From Trichomonas tenax (Eukaryota > Parabasalia > Trichomonadida > Trichomonadidae): a stretch of 64,000 nt of DNA. The notes under the pieces were generated by a model, which was not told where the DNA came from, ran no database searches, and saw only the letters and a list, made by a program, of their open reading frames with translations. Made by a program: the position numbers and the translations under genes. Where the stretch lies: assembly GCA_023091735.1 (NCBI GenBank), contig JALKBU010000050.1, positions 45,235-109,234 of the forward strand. The letters are read 5' to 3'. Within the stretch, counting starts at the first letter, position 1, and every line of letters begins with the position of its first letter. Shown here piece after piece: positions 1 to 9,950 of the stretch.

Positions 1-15
1 TCCACATCAGTTTAT

Positions 16-576
16 TTAGAACTCTTCGTCAGCCTTCTTGTTCTGAGCGTGCAACCGCATGCGCTTCTTACGGCCAGCCTTCTCGGTTGTCATGACGGAT
101 GTTTCGGCGTAGCGGATGTTCTTCTCAGAGTCCTTCCAAACGAGGAAAGCTGGCTGGTTGACGAGCTGGTTCTCGACAGCGATGTGGCGCTGGAAGACGA
201 GGGATCGAGCGTGGTGGACGGAGTTAGAGAGAGCACGCTTGTGAACCTGTGTCTGGAGACGGCGGTCCATGAGGTCGTTGACAGTAAGGGAAAGGACATA
301 ATCGAGTTTCTGCTTTGTCTCATCGAGAACGCCGAGCTTTGTAAGGCGGCGAAGGAGAGCGGTACCCTCGAAGATGCGCTTTGTGTCGTTCTCTGGGAGT
401 GTAAGGAGCTCTCTGGCGGCATGGCGGATCTTGGAAAGGGTGTATGAGACACGCCAGATTTCACGCTTGTTCTTAAGGCCGTATTCACCAACGACCTGGA
501 GCTCCTTGTGCATGCGCTCCTTCTCGTATGGACGCATTGGTTTCTTGAATGTGCGGCTGAAGTTTCTGCTGGACAT
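16..576 (-). CDS. RPS9: 40S ribosomal protein S9 (uS4 family)
   Basis: This is a component of the small ribosomal subunit that binds 18S rRNA and helps decoding fidelity. The 186-residue product begins MSSRNFSRTFKKP and carries the conserved stretch KRIFEGTALLRRLTKLGVLDE. The S4 RNA-binding domain follows at about residues 100-165, and the tail is basic (GRKKRMRLHAQNKK). Length and sequence match eukaryotic S9 end to end. The open frame runs upstream to 633, but the extra 19 residues are not S9-like and the ATG at 576 gives the canonical N terminus. It is divergent from the lectin-like gene at 821, with a shared 244-bp promoter region holding three ACATGT-type motifs. Identification is very secure. 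Confidence 0.95.
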   Translation of the reverse strand: MSSRNFSRTFKKPMRPYEKERMHKELQVVGEYGLKNKREIWRVSYTLSKIRHAARELLTLPENDTKRIFEGTALLRRLTKLGVLDETKQKLDYVLSLTVNDLMDRRLQTQVHKRALSNSVHHARSLVFQRHIAVENQLVNQPAFLVWKDSEKNIRYAETSVMTTEKAGRKKRMRLHAQNKKADEEF

Positions 577-640
577 CGAGATTAAAAAAAGGAAGGACCA
601 AAACCGGCGACGATAGAAATAGAGTTTTGACAAACACTAT

Positions 641-704
641 TTTACATGTCAAAAATATTTGTCAATTATTTACATGTCAAAATAATTTTCTTTTGACACG
701 TAAA
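641..704. promoter_or_regulatory. Cluster of three TTTACATGTCAAA-type motifs in a bidirectional promoter
   Basis: Two copies of TTTACATGTCAAAA (641-654 and 669-682) and one inverted variant TTTGACACGTAAA (about 692-704) lie between divergent genes S9 (-) and the lectin-like gene (+). The same motif occurs upstream of several other genes in this window and nearly always in intergenic DNA, so it is probably a transcription-factor site. No binding protein can be named from the sequence. Confidence 0.6.
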
Positions 705-800
705 TGGGAATATTTTGACTCTAAAAAATCATTATAATATTTTCGGCTGCGATTTTATATTTAATGCCAAAGTTTTTAAAATATTATTAATTTGACAAGA

Positions 801-807
801 TCACTTT
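801..807 (+). promoter_or_regulatory. Initiator (TCACTTT) of the lectin-like gene
   Basis: TCACTTT fits the trichomonad Inr consensus TCAYW and lies 13 bases before the ATG at 821. It supports a very short 5' UTR and the chosen start. Confidence 0.55.
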
Positions 808-820
808 ACGTATTTAAAAA

Positions 821-2071
821 ATGTTTTTCTTATTTTTCTTCCAAACAAGATCGGAAGAATATGGACTTAGGCCACCATTTCAGCTCTCTTATGACAACAA
901 AATCGGATATTGGGAGTTTGGAGGCTCTACTGTTGTATTTAACGACCTAATTCAAATTGTTCCTCCAATTCAATTCAAAAGAGGCTCTATTTGGACGAAC
1001 ATCGAAGTACCAAAAAAGGATTGGCGAATTTCATACGATTTTAAGTTCAGTGAAGGCGATGATGGCGCAAAAATCGGTCTTTGGATCGTAGACAAATATG
1101 CGGACGAAGGAAACTTAGCTGGAGGACCTTCAGTCTTTAAGGGTGTCGCTGTTATACTTTCTTTGCAATACAGACAAGAAAAAAACTATATTGATGTTTA
1201 TTTCGTCCAAAATCGAGGTATTCAAACTATAAATCTTGATGAAATTCAGCCGGTTTCTTCATTAGAATACAGACTTTCGTCACTAATCAATATAATGCTC
1301 GAAGTTAATAAGCAAACAATCGACATCAAGATTGGAAAACTTAAAACGGAAAAATTGATACATTCAGCAGATTTGATTGTCGATATTTCACAGAATTACA
1401 TCGGAATTACAGCAATAACAGAGCAAAGTTACGCAAAAGTCGATCTTTCTGATTTATATTTCTCTCTTTTGAACAATCACGAGATAAGAGCTAAACGGAA
1501 GGTAGCTATGGTCCGCTGGAACACAGGCACATATACCCCGAACCAAATTTTCCACTACAGGAGTCCAGAATTCCAGAAAATGTACATCGAGCACATTCGA
1601 ATAGAAGAACAACCGAACGCATCAGCGAATTTCAGTACTGTCATAGAACTCATTGAAGAAGCAAACCGTGTTGCATTCGAGACTTCCTCCTTTTATGAGC
1701 TGAATCATTTCGTGAGGCAAGTTATTGTTCCATATACAACAAAGTGGTATCAGAGAACCTTGAAAATTGCTGAGGTTGTGAAATCGAGTCATGAAGTTTT
1801 GAATGCTGGATTTAACTACACAAATTCCATGCTTAAGACACTCAACGATACAATTGTTGATAACGTAGAACGATTCTCGAGGAAATCTTTGACTTTAGCA
1901 AATCTTTTTGCTGAAGTAGAAAATGATTTTGATATCAATGAGCTTGTTAAAGAATCAGGCAATACAACAAGCCAGATCTTGTTTTACATAGGAATTTCTG
2001 AGTTTGCAATGCTCATTATCATTCTTTCATTCTTTATGACAAAGCGTGGAAAGAAAATTCTTATGCAATAA
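821..2071 (+). CDS. L-type lectin-like type I membrane protein (ERGIC-53/Emp47-like)
   Basis: This is a probable cargo receptor of the early secretory pathway. The 416-residue product starts with a short hydrophobic signal (MFFLFFFQ). An L-type lectin fold follows at about residues 17-225: the order is PPFQLSYDNKIGYWEFGGST, the ISYDFKF strand, then DDGAKIGLWIVDKYADEG before the GGPSVFKG turn, as in ERGIC-53/VIP36. A helical stalk (about 260-380) precedes one C-terminal membrane span (FYIGISEFAMLIIILSFFM) and a short basic tail, TKRGKKILMQ. The tail has a Lys pair but not at the strict -3/-4 dilysine position. The usual metal-binding Asp-x-Tyr/Phe-x-Asn loop is not visible, so sugar binding may be weak or lost. 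It is convergent with the ubiquitin protease gene, with 73 bp between them. Confidence 0.7.
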   Translation: MFFLFFFQTRSEEYGLRPPFQLSYDNKIGYWEFGGSTVVFNDLIQIVPPIQFKRGSIWTNIEVPKKDWRISYDFKFSEGDDGAKIGLWIVDKYADEGNLAGGPSVFKGVAVILSLQYRQEKNYIDVYFVQNRGIQTINLDEIQPVSSLEYRLSSLINIMLEVNKQTIDIKIGKLKTEKLIHSADLIVDISQNYIGITAITEQSYAKVDLSDLYFSLLNNHEIRAKRKVAMVRWNTGTYTPNQIFHYRSPEFQKMYIEHIRIEEQPNASANFSTVIELIEEANRVAFETSSFYELNHFVRQVIVPYTTKWYQRTLKIAEVVKSSHEVLNAGFNYTNSMLKTLNDTIVDNVERFSRKSLTLANLFAEVENDFDINELVKESGNTTSQILFYIGISEFAMLIIILSFFMTKRGKKILMQ

Positions 2072-2144
2072 TCATTGTTTTATATATAAATATTTATCTG
2101 TATTTTTCAAAAAAGATGAGAAAAAATGAAGTTTACATTGTTCT

Positions 2145-4610
2145 CTAATTATCAACTCTTTGATAGAATAAAACGTAAGCGAGTGGCGACTTCGCATCCT
2201 CATAAGATGAAGAAGAGCAAGTGCTATCATCAAACTTATACCACTGCCCATTAACAACAGCATGGGCAATGTAGTGACCGCCACCCATGCCACCAGAGTG
2301 CTCGGAAACAGCGAAGAGCTTGTAGTTCGTTGAGATTTCTGGCCTGTGAAGGATGTACGGGGCCATGTCGAATTGTTCTGGGAAGTCGACTAAAGATGAA
2401 TCTTTCTTGACATAATATCCCTCACCTGAGAATCTCTTCAAGTGGATGACGAGAACTTCTGGTAAGCGCCAGATGTCCATCTTCTTCTGAGCGCAAACGA
2501 ACTGCTTGCAGTGTGGGCAATGCCACTGATTTTGTTCATCAAGAGTATCAACTGTGCTGAAAAGATTGAAGCAGTCATCGAGTGTGATTGTTGATGTGAC
2601 TTTAGCGCGGTTCTGAGGTAAAGCTGGTGTTGGGAGAACAATTGGCTTTAAGTCCATCTTGCTGAGATCAGCTTCAACGATGACTGCTGTCTTAGAAACA
2701 CAGTTGATAAGCTTAGATGGTGTTGGCTCGAGTGTACTCTTCCAGTAATCGATTTCGAACTTGACAGATAACTCTGTGTTCTCAGACTGCGCTGGATCGA
2801 TACGCTCGAGTTGATCCTTAGCTGGTTCATCAAGTTCGATCTCGCTCTTGGTCTCGAACAATGGCTTGATCATTGCTTCAACGATTTCTTTGCATTTTTC
2901 TTCTGTAACTTTTGCATCATCAACCTGGATGAAAACTGGCGGTGCAATGCTCATTGTGTTGAAGAAAGTCTTGTTGTAGTAGGAAGATACCTTACCCATG
3001 AAATAGATTGGAATATAGAACTTGGTTGGATCTGGAATTTCGAATGCAACAGAAATGGAGCGGGATTCCATATATCCTTCTGGGAATCCAATGTTAATCT
3101 TCATATTATCTGGTGATAATGTGGCTGGGCAAACAACAGTGGCCTTACCAAGTTTCTTGGAAACAGCTTCAGAGATAGCTTTGAGCGAATTGATATCAGA
3201 TGACTTAATTGTAATTGTCATTTCTGTCCACTTCTTTCCAAGTCCATAAGGAGCGAAGTAAAGGTTGATCTTTCTCTCATTATCCTTTGCGAGTGGAAGC
3301 TCAACAGTCATGAATGGATCGAAGACAACAGTTGTCTTGTTGCAGTTAGGGCAGAGAAGTTTGGACCTAAGAAGGCCATAGAAGTGATCAACGATGATTG
3401 AATCGTTCCTCAGCTTGCAGCGCTTCCATGACTCGATTGCTGTTTCTTCATCATTTGTGCCATCACCAATAACAGATTCAACCTGTGGCTTCACTTTGCA
3501 ACGATTGAGATCCTCATGAATGCCATCAAGCATGAAAAGGATCAATTCGTGGCTATCATGCTGCTCGTAGCCAGAGAAACGATAGTTAAATCCACCAACA
3601 GCAGCCTTAAGTTCAGATGGTCTGATTGGTCCAACTTGACTTGGAGACCACATCTTTTGTGCAATAGAGTTGAACGCTCTAACAAGATGGCCTCTTGAGC
3701 CGAGTTTATTTTCAGTGTTGATCCACTGCTCCCAGCTGCCGTCCATGAAGTACTTCATCAATGGCATTGTATGCATCAAGCACTGTGTGCCACTGTTGAA
3801 ATAGCATGTGTTTCCAAGGTTGTTGAAACCATGGCATCCTGGCTTTCCTGAGTCGCCATATCCATATCCATAGCTGTCTGGGCTGCGACGAGTGACCCTT
3901 GGAGCGACTTCATCGTCCGAGCTATCTGACTTAGCAGAGACGATGGCTGTTGGGCTGATAGGGGCTGGTTCGAGTTTGATGGTTTTTTGATATTTCCAGT
4001 TTCCATTCTCATCTTTGTAATCAATAACGATATCTTGACCTGCTTGTAAATTGTAGGAACTGATGACATGTTCTTCTTCCATTACTGCTGTGACCATATT
4101 ATTAAAGTAGTCGATTAAGCAGATTTCTTTATCTTCAGGGATTGAAAATAGTTCTTTGACCTTAACAATGAGTTCCTTGACTAATATATATCTGTGGAAT
4201 GATACCTTCTTCTTTTCATCGTTGTATGTGCAGTTTACAGTTAAAATATTTACGACTGCCTGCGTTTTCTTTGTTTTAGAGTCGATAATGACGTCAAACT
4301 TGATTATGTGATCTGCGCCATACCAACCATAGAGCGTATCCCACTCTTTCTTGTCTACAATTTGATAATCGAATAATTCGCGTTTTAATGGGTTTAATTT
4401 TGTAGGCGAACTTTCAGAATAGATGTCTTCATTTGTTATCTGGGACATGTCGATATTTGCTGGCTCAAAAGCGTTATATCCAATGAAAGATTTGTATTTC
4501 CTCAGCCATTCAGATGAAATTGCGTAGGCTCCGTCCTCCACTGTCAGCTGGCTGTTTCTCTCGAGCTCTTTCAGGATCTTCACCTGTTCCTCCTTCGATG
4601 GTACAGTCAT
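2145..4610 (-). CDS. Ubiquitin carboxyl-terminal hydrolase (USP, DUSP-containing, USP4/11/15-like)
   Basis: This is a cysteine protease that removes ubiquitin from proteins. The 821-residue product has an N-terminal DUSP-like domain (about residues 5-110, including the SSEWLRKYKSFIG stretch), a linker with an acidic/Ser patch, and a USP catalytic domain from about residue 260 to the end. The Cys box reads NNLGNTCYFNSGTQCLM, with the nucleophile near residue 268. The His box reads GGGHYIAHAVVNGQWYKFDD. Two CxxC pairs (CPNC and CPHC) form the zinc ribbon typical of USPs. All catalytic elements look intact. The frame extends to a TTG at 4631, but the first ATG is at 4610 and lies just after a CACTTTT initiator-like sequence on this strand. 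Confidence 0.92.
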   Translation of the reverse strand: MTVPSKEEQVKILKELERNSQLTVEDGAYAISSEWLRKYKSFIGYNAFEPANIDMSQITNEDIYSESSPTKLNPLKRELFDYQIVDKKEWDTLYGWYGADHIIKFDVIIDSKTKKTQAVVNILTVNCTYNDEKKKVSFHRYILVKELIVKVKELFSIPEDKEICLIDYFNNMVTAVMEEEHVISSYNLQAGQDIVIDYKDENGNWKYQKTIKLEPAPISPTAIVSAKSDSSDDEVAPRVTRRSPDSYGYGYGDSGKPGCHGFNNLGNTCYFNSGTQCLMHTMPLMKYFMDGSWEQWINTENKLGSRGHLVRAFNSIAQKMWSPSQVGPIRPSELKAAVGGFNYRFSGYEQHDSHELILFMLDGIHEDLNRCKVKPQVESVIGDGTNDEETAIESWKRCKLRNDSIIVDHFYGLLRSKLLCPNCNKTTVVFDPFMTVELPLAKDNERKINLYFAPYGLGKKWTEMTITIKSSDINSLKAISEAVSKKLGKATVVCPATLSPDNMKINIGFPEGYMESRSISVAFEIPDPTKFYIPIYFMGKVSSYYNKTFFNTMSIAPPVFIQVDDAKVTEEKCKEIVEAMIKPLFETKSEIELDEPAKDQLERIDPAQSENTELSVKFEIDYWKSTLEPTPSKLINCVSKTAVIVEADLSKMDLKPIVLPTPALPQNRAKVTSTITLDDCFNLFSTVDTLDEQNQWHCPHCKQFVCAQKKMDIWRLPEVLVIHLKRFSGEGYYVKKDSSLVDFPEQFDMAPYILHRPEISTNYKLFAVSEHSGGMGGGHYIAHAVVNGQWYKFDDSTCSSSSYEDAKSPLAYVLFYQRVDN

Positions 4611-4998
4611 AATATAAAAGTGTTCGGTCAAGAAAATTTTCCATCATTTCAAAATTATGCATATTTCGTGTTGCCAATCATATTTGGTACAATTTTTGAA
4701 AGGTGGTATCCCTTCCCATTTTCCAAGATGTTTGACTATTACCGGCACCATAGAAACTTCATGCATATGGCCTATATTTGCGCATGTCGACTTCCCTGAA
4801 AATTCACGCCTGTAATGCACATAGTATTAGACACCAAAAAATATTTAGGGGGAGTAACCCTGCCCCTAAATAAATTCTATAGCCAAAATGGAGCTATATC
4901 ATCAAAGTGGTATTCATGTCTACGACCCCACCTAAAAACTTCAATTTGGTTAATCTTCATCATCGATATTAAATCGATCTTATGTTATCGAAGAGGCT
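4611..4998. other. Intergenic, nothing recognised
   Basis: This is AT-rich DNA upstream of the ubiquitin protease gene. It shows only short, poorly coding frames and no RNA gene or clear repeat. Confidence 0.5.
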
Positions 4999-5403
4999 TA
5001 CGACAATGTTTATAATTTCTGCAAATTAACAGATAATGCGAAAATACATTTTGAACAATCGAAGGCATGTTATGCAAATCTTTATACATCACCTTTTGTT
5101 TTGGCAAAGATTTTAAGAATTCATCAAAAGGAAATATTATGATGAAGTCATCAAGCCGTTAATTCAAAACAAAGCCCTTATATTTGACTTGATTGGAATA
5201 TTAGCCCAAGTTCTTGGGAAATGCGAAGTGTTATCATCTTTTATTGAAATTTCAATAAATGTTTTTCATATCATGGCATTACTACCGATAAGTAAGAACG
5301 ATGTATGCTATTTTATCAAAGACTTATATGCTAGAAGTAAAAAAAACTATGTAAATGCAGTTGCATCTTATATCAATATCGTGAACAACATAAATTACAC
5401 ATA
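4999..5403 (+). pseudogene. Decayed coding remnant of unknown family
   Basis: Two adjoining frames encode protein-like sequence: one with KLTDNAKIHFEQSKACYANL, then after a frame change near 5130 one with YYDEVIKPLIQNKALIFDL that runs to a stop at 5403. The join shows a frameshift and tandem TGA codons in the first frame. Composition and residue usage look like a real helical protein rather than random AT-rich DNA, but I do not recognise the family. No promoter or start is visible. It is probably the 3' part of an inactivated gene. Confidence 0.4.
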
Positions 5404-6080
5404 ATATGTCAATATATATGAGACATAGATAAGTGTTATATAGGTTTAGTTGGAAAATGAACTAATTTTTGAAAACATTGAATAATTTCCAAAATTTTAT
5501 ATTTATGAACTATAAACCATGTGATAAGATAATGCAGATGTAACATATATAAAAATTGTTTTGTTTTGGACGAATACCATGTTTTTTGCCCAAATCTCAG
5601 ATATCATATATAAATAATCAAATATTTGTATAACTATATATAGGATATGCAAGCTATTGAGATGTAAATTATACTTATGAGTTCAAATGCTTTACATCTA
5701 TATGATATTCGATATGAGATTTTAATTTTCGGCCTAAAATGTGAAAACTTCACAATAATCTATAATTTTATATGGCACATATGATATATATACTAAAAGC
5801 ACAGTAAAATACCGAGTGCATAATGACCTCTAAGCATATTGAATGACATCTAAGCAAATTGAAAGGGTCTTAAGTTGCACAAAAAATTGTTCTATATGGG
5901 GAAAAGTGAGTATCACTTTTTATCACTTTCTTTGCACTTTTCATTCCTTAGTCAAAAATATTAATTCAATAAATTCTTGTTATAGATATTATAAATATGC
6001 ACAATATAGTAATATATTAAGTTTTTAAGTGTAGGGTGCTTTTGTTAAAACTCATTGAATATATTCAATAAGATTTTTAA
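5404..6080. other. Intergenic AT-rich DNA, nothing recognised
   Basis: This stretch separates two decayed coding remnants. It contains several TCACTTT-like words around 5915-5935 but no associated reading frame of note. Confidence 0.45.
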
Positions 6081-6082
6081 CA

Positions 6083-6600
6083 GATGTTTAAAAAGATTTC
6101 TCGAGACTATCTCTTGGAAATCAAACCAAAATTAGAAGCAAAAGAGATCATATGAACAAGCATGTGAGTGTGTCCAATACATAGAGAATGGTTTATTAAA
6201 AATCAAAAGAATTGATGTAAATACATTAAAAGCAGCTTTCCAATATCAGAATATTGACATTCAGAAAATCAAGCCAGGTCCCAAAGCCACAGAAGTAGCT
6301 CCAGAAAAAGTTACAAGAATATTAGACAAAGTTACGAAAATGCCTTGGGGCATGACCAAAAGGTATTAGAGGATGAACATCTACACTTCAATGCCACGCG
6401 TTTCTTATAAAGACACCGTAAAAGTATTTAAGCAATACAACGTGGAACAAGAAAAAAATGATGTGCCAAAATCTGGAGGACTAACAAGATACGAGGCCCT
6501 CCAGAACAATCTTAAATGGCACTGCGATATTCATTTTGTCAAAAAATAAAAAAAATCAATTATATGGTTTGATAGACGATTGTTCCCACTTTTTGACATA
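6083..6600 (+). pseudogene. Remnant of an rve-type integrase/transposase
   Basis: Broken frames retain an ordered set of integrase-like blocks. The first is a helical upstream part containing IKPGPKATEVAPEKVTRIL. Then comes RYEALQNNLKWHCDIHFV, which matches the W-H-x-D block that opens the retroviral-type integrase core, and after a stop LYGLIDDCSHF, which matches the following strand. In-frame stops (for example after KMPWGMTKRY and after FVKK) and frame changes make it non-functional. The rest of the catalytic core is missing; a TIR element begins about 60 bp downstream. It is probably a fossil of a DNA transposon or retro-element integrase. The exact superfamily cannot be set from this fragment. 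Confidence 0.5.
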
Positions 6601-6658
6601 AAGTTCCCACTTCCAGAACATGCTTATATATTTACAATTTTCAAAATAACATTTTTTT

Positions 6659-6904
6659 CAACCATCGGGCTTTTTCCCATTTCCCATATGGGGTTCTTCC
6701 CCACGTGCATCCTCAAATGGGGAAAATTATATTTTACAATAAAAAGTGTTTTTTTTTTTTGGAAAATGGGGAAAACTTTTTACAGTGGGGAATCATACAT
6801 TAATGGTTTCAGTTTCAAAGAAAACTAAATACCTTTCACTGTATCCCCATCTTTTCCCATTTTTCCTCTCAATTTTCCCAAGTGATCCGCAAACCCGATG
6901 GTTG
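6659..6904. mobile_element. Small TIR element (MITE-like), copy 1
   Basis: The ends form an inverted repeat: TCAACCATCGGG at the left (6659-6670) and its complement CCCGATGGTTGA at the right (6893-6904). The body is rich in CCCCAT and ATGGGG words that can pair with each other, has no coding capacity, and is about 85-90% alike to a second copy at 24029-24264. A run of T flanks both sides, which could be a target-site duplication or simple sequence. Length, TIRs and repetition fit a miniature inverted-repeat transposable element. Confidence 0.55.
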
Positions 6905-7057
6905 ATTTTTTCATAGGGAAAATTCATATTTTGATAGAAATTTGTTAATTTTAGAGTTTTAGAGGTTTGAAAACTCATTTTTTCAAGCGCAGAATATCGA
7001 AAATAGATTCGACACACTGTAAAGGCTCAAATTCTAAGCAAAAAATTGACATTCCGA

Positions 7058-9382
7058 ATGCAGAACAAATTTCTAAAATTTGAATTTATCTGCGAGGGAT
7101 CAATTGAAAAACTCAAGAATGGAAGTGGTATTCTTGCGTTCGCAGTTGCAGCGGACCAAGATAAGAACAACAAAATCATCTTTTCATCATCAAATGGATA
7201 TTTATTCATCGGAGACATTCTAGGAACAAAAAAATTGATCACGATTAAGTTTGATCAACCTATTCAATGCATTTCATGTAATAATACAGGCGATATGTTC
7301 ATGATTTCACAAAATAATCGCGAAATTACTATATATGATATAGATAAAATCTATTCAATGACAAAATCCACCGATATAAACAATTATCAAGACTTTAATG
7401 CTGCGAAATTGTTCTTTTACAAACATTCTTATGACGTTGTTTATTCAGCAATAAATCCTGAATTAACACGTAAAGATAAGATTTCATTTGTGTTCGCTGA
7501 CTCCGCTGGAAACGTTTATACATACTTTCAACAATTATTTTTGGGTGGAGCAACAAATATCTCGTCAAATGAATCAGAAATCACTAATTTAAAGTGGAAA
7601 TACAATTATATTATATGGTCAACATCATCTTCCATATATGCTTACGATATTGGCGCTAAAACTAACAGAGAAAAACAATGTATTCACAAATCTACAACGA
7701 AAGGACAGACTTGTTTCGCTTTCATTGATCAGAAAAACATGTGTTCGACATTTGGATCATTCTTTTTACAGACTAATTTCGATTCTTTTAATACAATGAT
7801 CATCAACACAGGATGTCAGATTCTTTCTATGGATATATCACCAATGTCTACTGTTCAGATCGTTAAGAAGGATGAAGCACCAATATTTATCCTTGATAAT
7901 CAAAATTTCTATTCAGAAGAGAGTTTTCCAATAGAATCGATAGACTTGAATTATAATCCGATAATAGTTAGCACAGTGAATCCAAATACATTCGTTTGCA
8001 CAGCAAATGGAAGAATTTTCACTGTGAATATTTTAACATGGACAGAAAGGCTTTCTAATGCAAAATCTACACAAGAAAACTTCATTGATATTTGCGAACA
8101 GCTTAAAACTTTGCTACCAACACTTTCTGATGAAGAAAGATTAGATACAGTTATCACAACTGTTTGTCACTTCTTGCAGTTTAATTCGGTCGAAATAGAC
8201 AAAGCCATTTACATTTGCAAAGAATTCCTTCATCCTGTTGAGTCTGAATGGACTCGAGCAATGGAAGAATTCGAAAGAGATTCATTCGGCAGACTCACTT
8301 TGCTAACGCCAGTAATTCCTGTTGAAATTCTTCGAGAAAACACGCCAAGAGTCACTGATATACTTCTTTCACTTCTTGATGAAACAAAGATAGAGAAAAT
8401 GAAGCGTTTCTTTGAAATGTTTAAGGTGTTGTTGTGCGGTGATATTGCTGAGAAAGTTTTCGCAAAAATGGAGAAATTAGACATTTTGATTCAAGCATTG
8501 GAATCAAACGCAACTAAATGTGATCCCATTTTTAACATTCCTTTAGTTTACATCCACAAGCTTCAAGGGCAGCACGAGAATGCATTGATGTGTGCTATTG
8601 CTGGTGGATATATAGATTTCTTGAACTACGTGAAGAATTTCTCGATGTGGAAGTTTTGTTTACAAAATATGAGAACAATATTCCTCGTTTATGGCGATTC
8701 TATCATTGATTTTCTATTAGAACAGAAAGGAAACTTCCCACCTGCTGATGTTATACAATCTGTTCTAAATAAGCGTTCTGAAACCGGAACAAATGAATTC
8801 CTATATAGGTACATGCAGGCATTGAGAAGCAAAGGAATCCCTGTTCCAGAGCGCTTCAACAATCTCCTGATTACACTTTATTTGCAACATAGGAGTCGTG
8901 AAAGTTTGGATATACTCAAGAGCTGCACATTCGACAACATCCTGAAGATCAAAGAAGATGCGCATTCAAACATGATGTTCAGAGAGGAAGCTTATATTTT
9001 GATGAAGGGAGGAAGCTTCGTTGAAGGCTTAAGAATCCACATGGAGTTTATCAAAGAGCCAAAAGAAGCAGTTGACTATGCAATCAGATGTGGTGAACAA
9101 GTTGTTTGGGATGAATTACTCAAAAGATCTCAAGTTGAGCCCTTCAGAACATACATGCTTGGAAATCTTCAAGATCTAAGTAATTACTTGACTTTCTTCG
9201 ACAAAATCAGGGATGAGTTAGATGACGCAGCATGGAAAGCTGTTCAGAACAGACTCAACGAGTTCAAGCGACAAGATAATATCATGCAAAATATCGATAG
9301 CATTGTTTCTGAAGCTGCATTTAACAGATACTATACTCAACTGAAAAAGCAAAGAAGAGGTAAGCGTATTAACCCGGTTTAA
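7058..9382 (+). CDS. Vps41-like subunit of HOPS (class C Vps) tethering complex
   Basis: This is a probable tethering factor for fusion at late endosomes/lysosomes. The 774-residue product has a WD40-type beta-propeller at about residues 1-320, followed by an alpha-solenoid. The C-terminal clathrin-heavy-chain-like repeats resemble Vps41. The match is a block starting EEAYILMKGGSFVEGLRIHM, then AVDYAIRCGEQVVWDELLKR, then a stretch ending RYYTQLKKQRRGKRI, in the same order as the Vps41 C-terminal half. The RING domain found at the end of Vps41 and other class C Vps proteins is absent; the protein stops shortly after the basic KKQRRGKR patch. The frame opens with a TTG at 7046, and the first ATG is 7058. 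Vps39 or Vps8 are alternatives. Confidence 0.55.
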   Translation: MQNKFLKFEFICEGSIEKLKNGSGILAFAVAADQDKNNKIIFSSSNGYLFIGDILGTKKLITIKFDQPIQCISCNNTGDMFMISQNNREITIYDIDKIYSMTKSTDINNYQDFNAAKLFFYKHSYDVVYSAINPELTRKDKISFVFADSAGNVYTYFQQLFLGGATNISSNESEITNLKWKYNYIIWSTSSSIYAYDIGAKTNREKQCIHKSTTKGQTCFAFIDQKNMCSTFGSFFLQTNFDSFNTMIINTGCQILSMDISPMSTVQIVKKDEAPIFILDNQNFYSEESFPIESIDLNYNPIIVSTVNPNTFVCTANGRIFTVNILTWTERLSNAKSTQENFIDICEQLKTLLPTLSDEERLDTVITTVCHFLQFNSVEIDKAIYICKEFLHPVESEWTRAMEEFERDSFGRLTLLTPVIPVEILRENTPRVTDILLSLLDETKIEKMKRFFEMFKVLLCGDIAEKVFAKMEKLDILIQALESNATKCDPIFNIPLVYIHKLQGQHENALMCAIAGGYIDFLNYVKNFSMWKFCLQNMRTIFLVYGDSIIDFLLEQKGNFPPADVIQSVLNKRSETGTNEFLYRYMQALRSKGIPVPERFNNLLITLYLQHRSRESLDILKSCTFDNILKIKEDAHSNMMFREEAYILMKGGSFVEGLRIHMEFIKEPKEAVDYAIRCGEQVVWDELLKRSQVEPFRTYMLGNLQDLSNYLTFFDKIRDELDDAAWKAVQNRLNEFKRQDNIMQNIDSIVSEAAFNRYYTQLKKQRRGKRINPV

Positions 9383-9780
9383 TTGTTAGAATAAATTATA
9401 TTTGTTTAATTATAACACTTCAGTCCTATATTTTACAGAGCGAAAACATTAACTATCTAACATACGATTATTATTTAATTATCATTCTAGAAGAGAAAAT
9501 AATCATATGCTTCGATAATTAAAGTTTTCATGCAATAGGTGTTGTGTTATGCAAAATGGGATCAGTTTTTATCATATTCACACACATGTATAAAGCAGAA
9601 CATTATTTCCATGAATTGTTACTTTAAATGTTGCGTTATGAGAAAAGCAAACAAGAGAAGTTTTGACGACTTTGGAACTATATATTACTTCAGTAACTAA
9701 ATAACTATATTTTATTTCATTTGAGACATCAATATATCAGTGTCCAATTATATTTCAGTTGAAATCAGATTTCTATTTTT
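9383..9780. other. Intergenic AT-rich DNA, nothing recognised
   Basis: This is 3' flank of the Vps41-like gene. No RNA gene, repeat or reading frame of note is seen before the promoter cluster that follows. Confidence 0.5.
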
Positions 9781-9931
9781 ATGACATGTAATATCAAATT
9801 TATAAAAATTACATGTCAATATTTTGATTTTGACAAGTAAATATCACAAATTAAACTTTTATAGGTCGAAATTGTCACTTTTCAATAATATGTCATGTAA
9901 ATATCTTAATTTCATAAGTTACACGTCAAAA
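9781..9931. promoter_or_regulatory. Dense cluster of ACATGT-type motifs upstream of Raptor
   Basis: Five related sites lie in 150 bp: ATGACATGTAAT at 9781, TTACATGTCAA at 9809, TTTGACAAGTAAA near 9829, TGTCATGTAAA at 9891 and TTACACGTCAAAA at 9919. Both orientations occur, as expected for a near-palindrome. This is the densest cluster in the window. Confidence 0.6.
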
Positions 9932-9937
9932 TCTCGG

Positions 9938-9945
9938 TCACTTTT
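9938..9945 (+). promoter_or_regulatory. Initiator TCACTTTT of the Raptor gene
   Basis: This perfect TCACTTTT lies six bases before the ATG at 9951 and supports that start codon. Confidence 0.6.
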
Positions 9946-9950
9946 CGAAG

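Noticed and set aside
5880..5940. Cluster of TCACTTT words that looks like stacked initiators
   Set aside because: No ATG with a meaningful frame follows, so it is probably chance in AT-rich DNA or a relic promoter.
6580..6828. 82-codon frame across the MITE-like copy 1
   Set aside because: Made by the T-rich and GGGG-rich repeat itself; the equivalent frame is not kept in copy 2.
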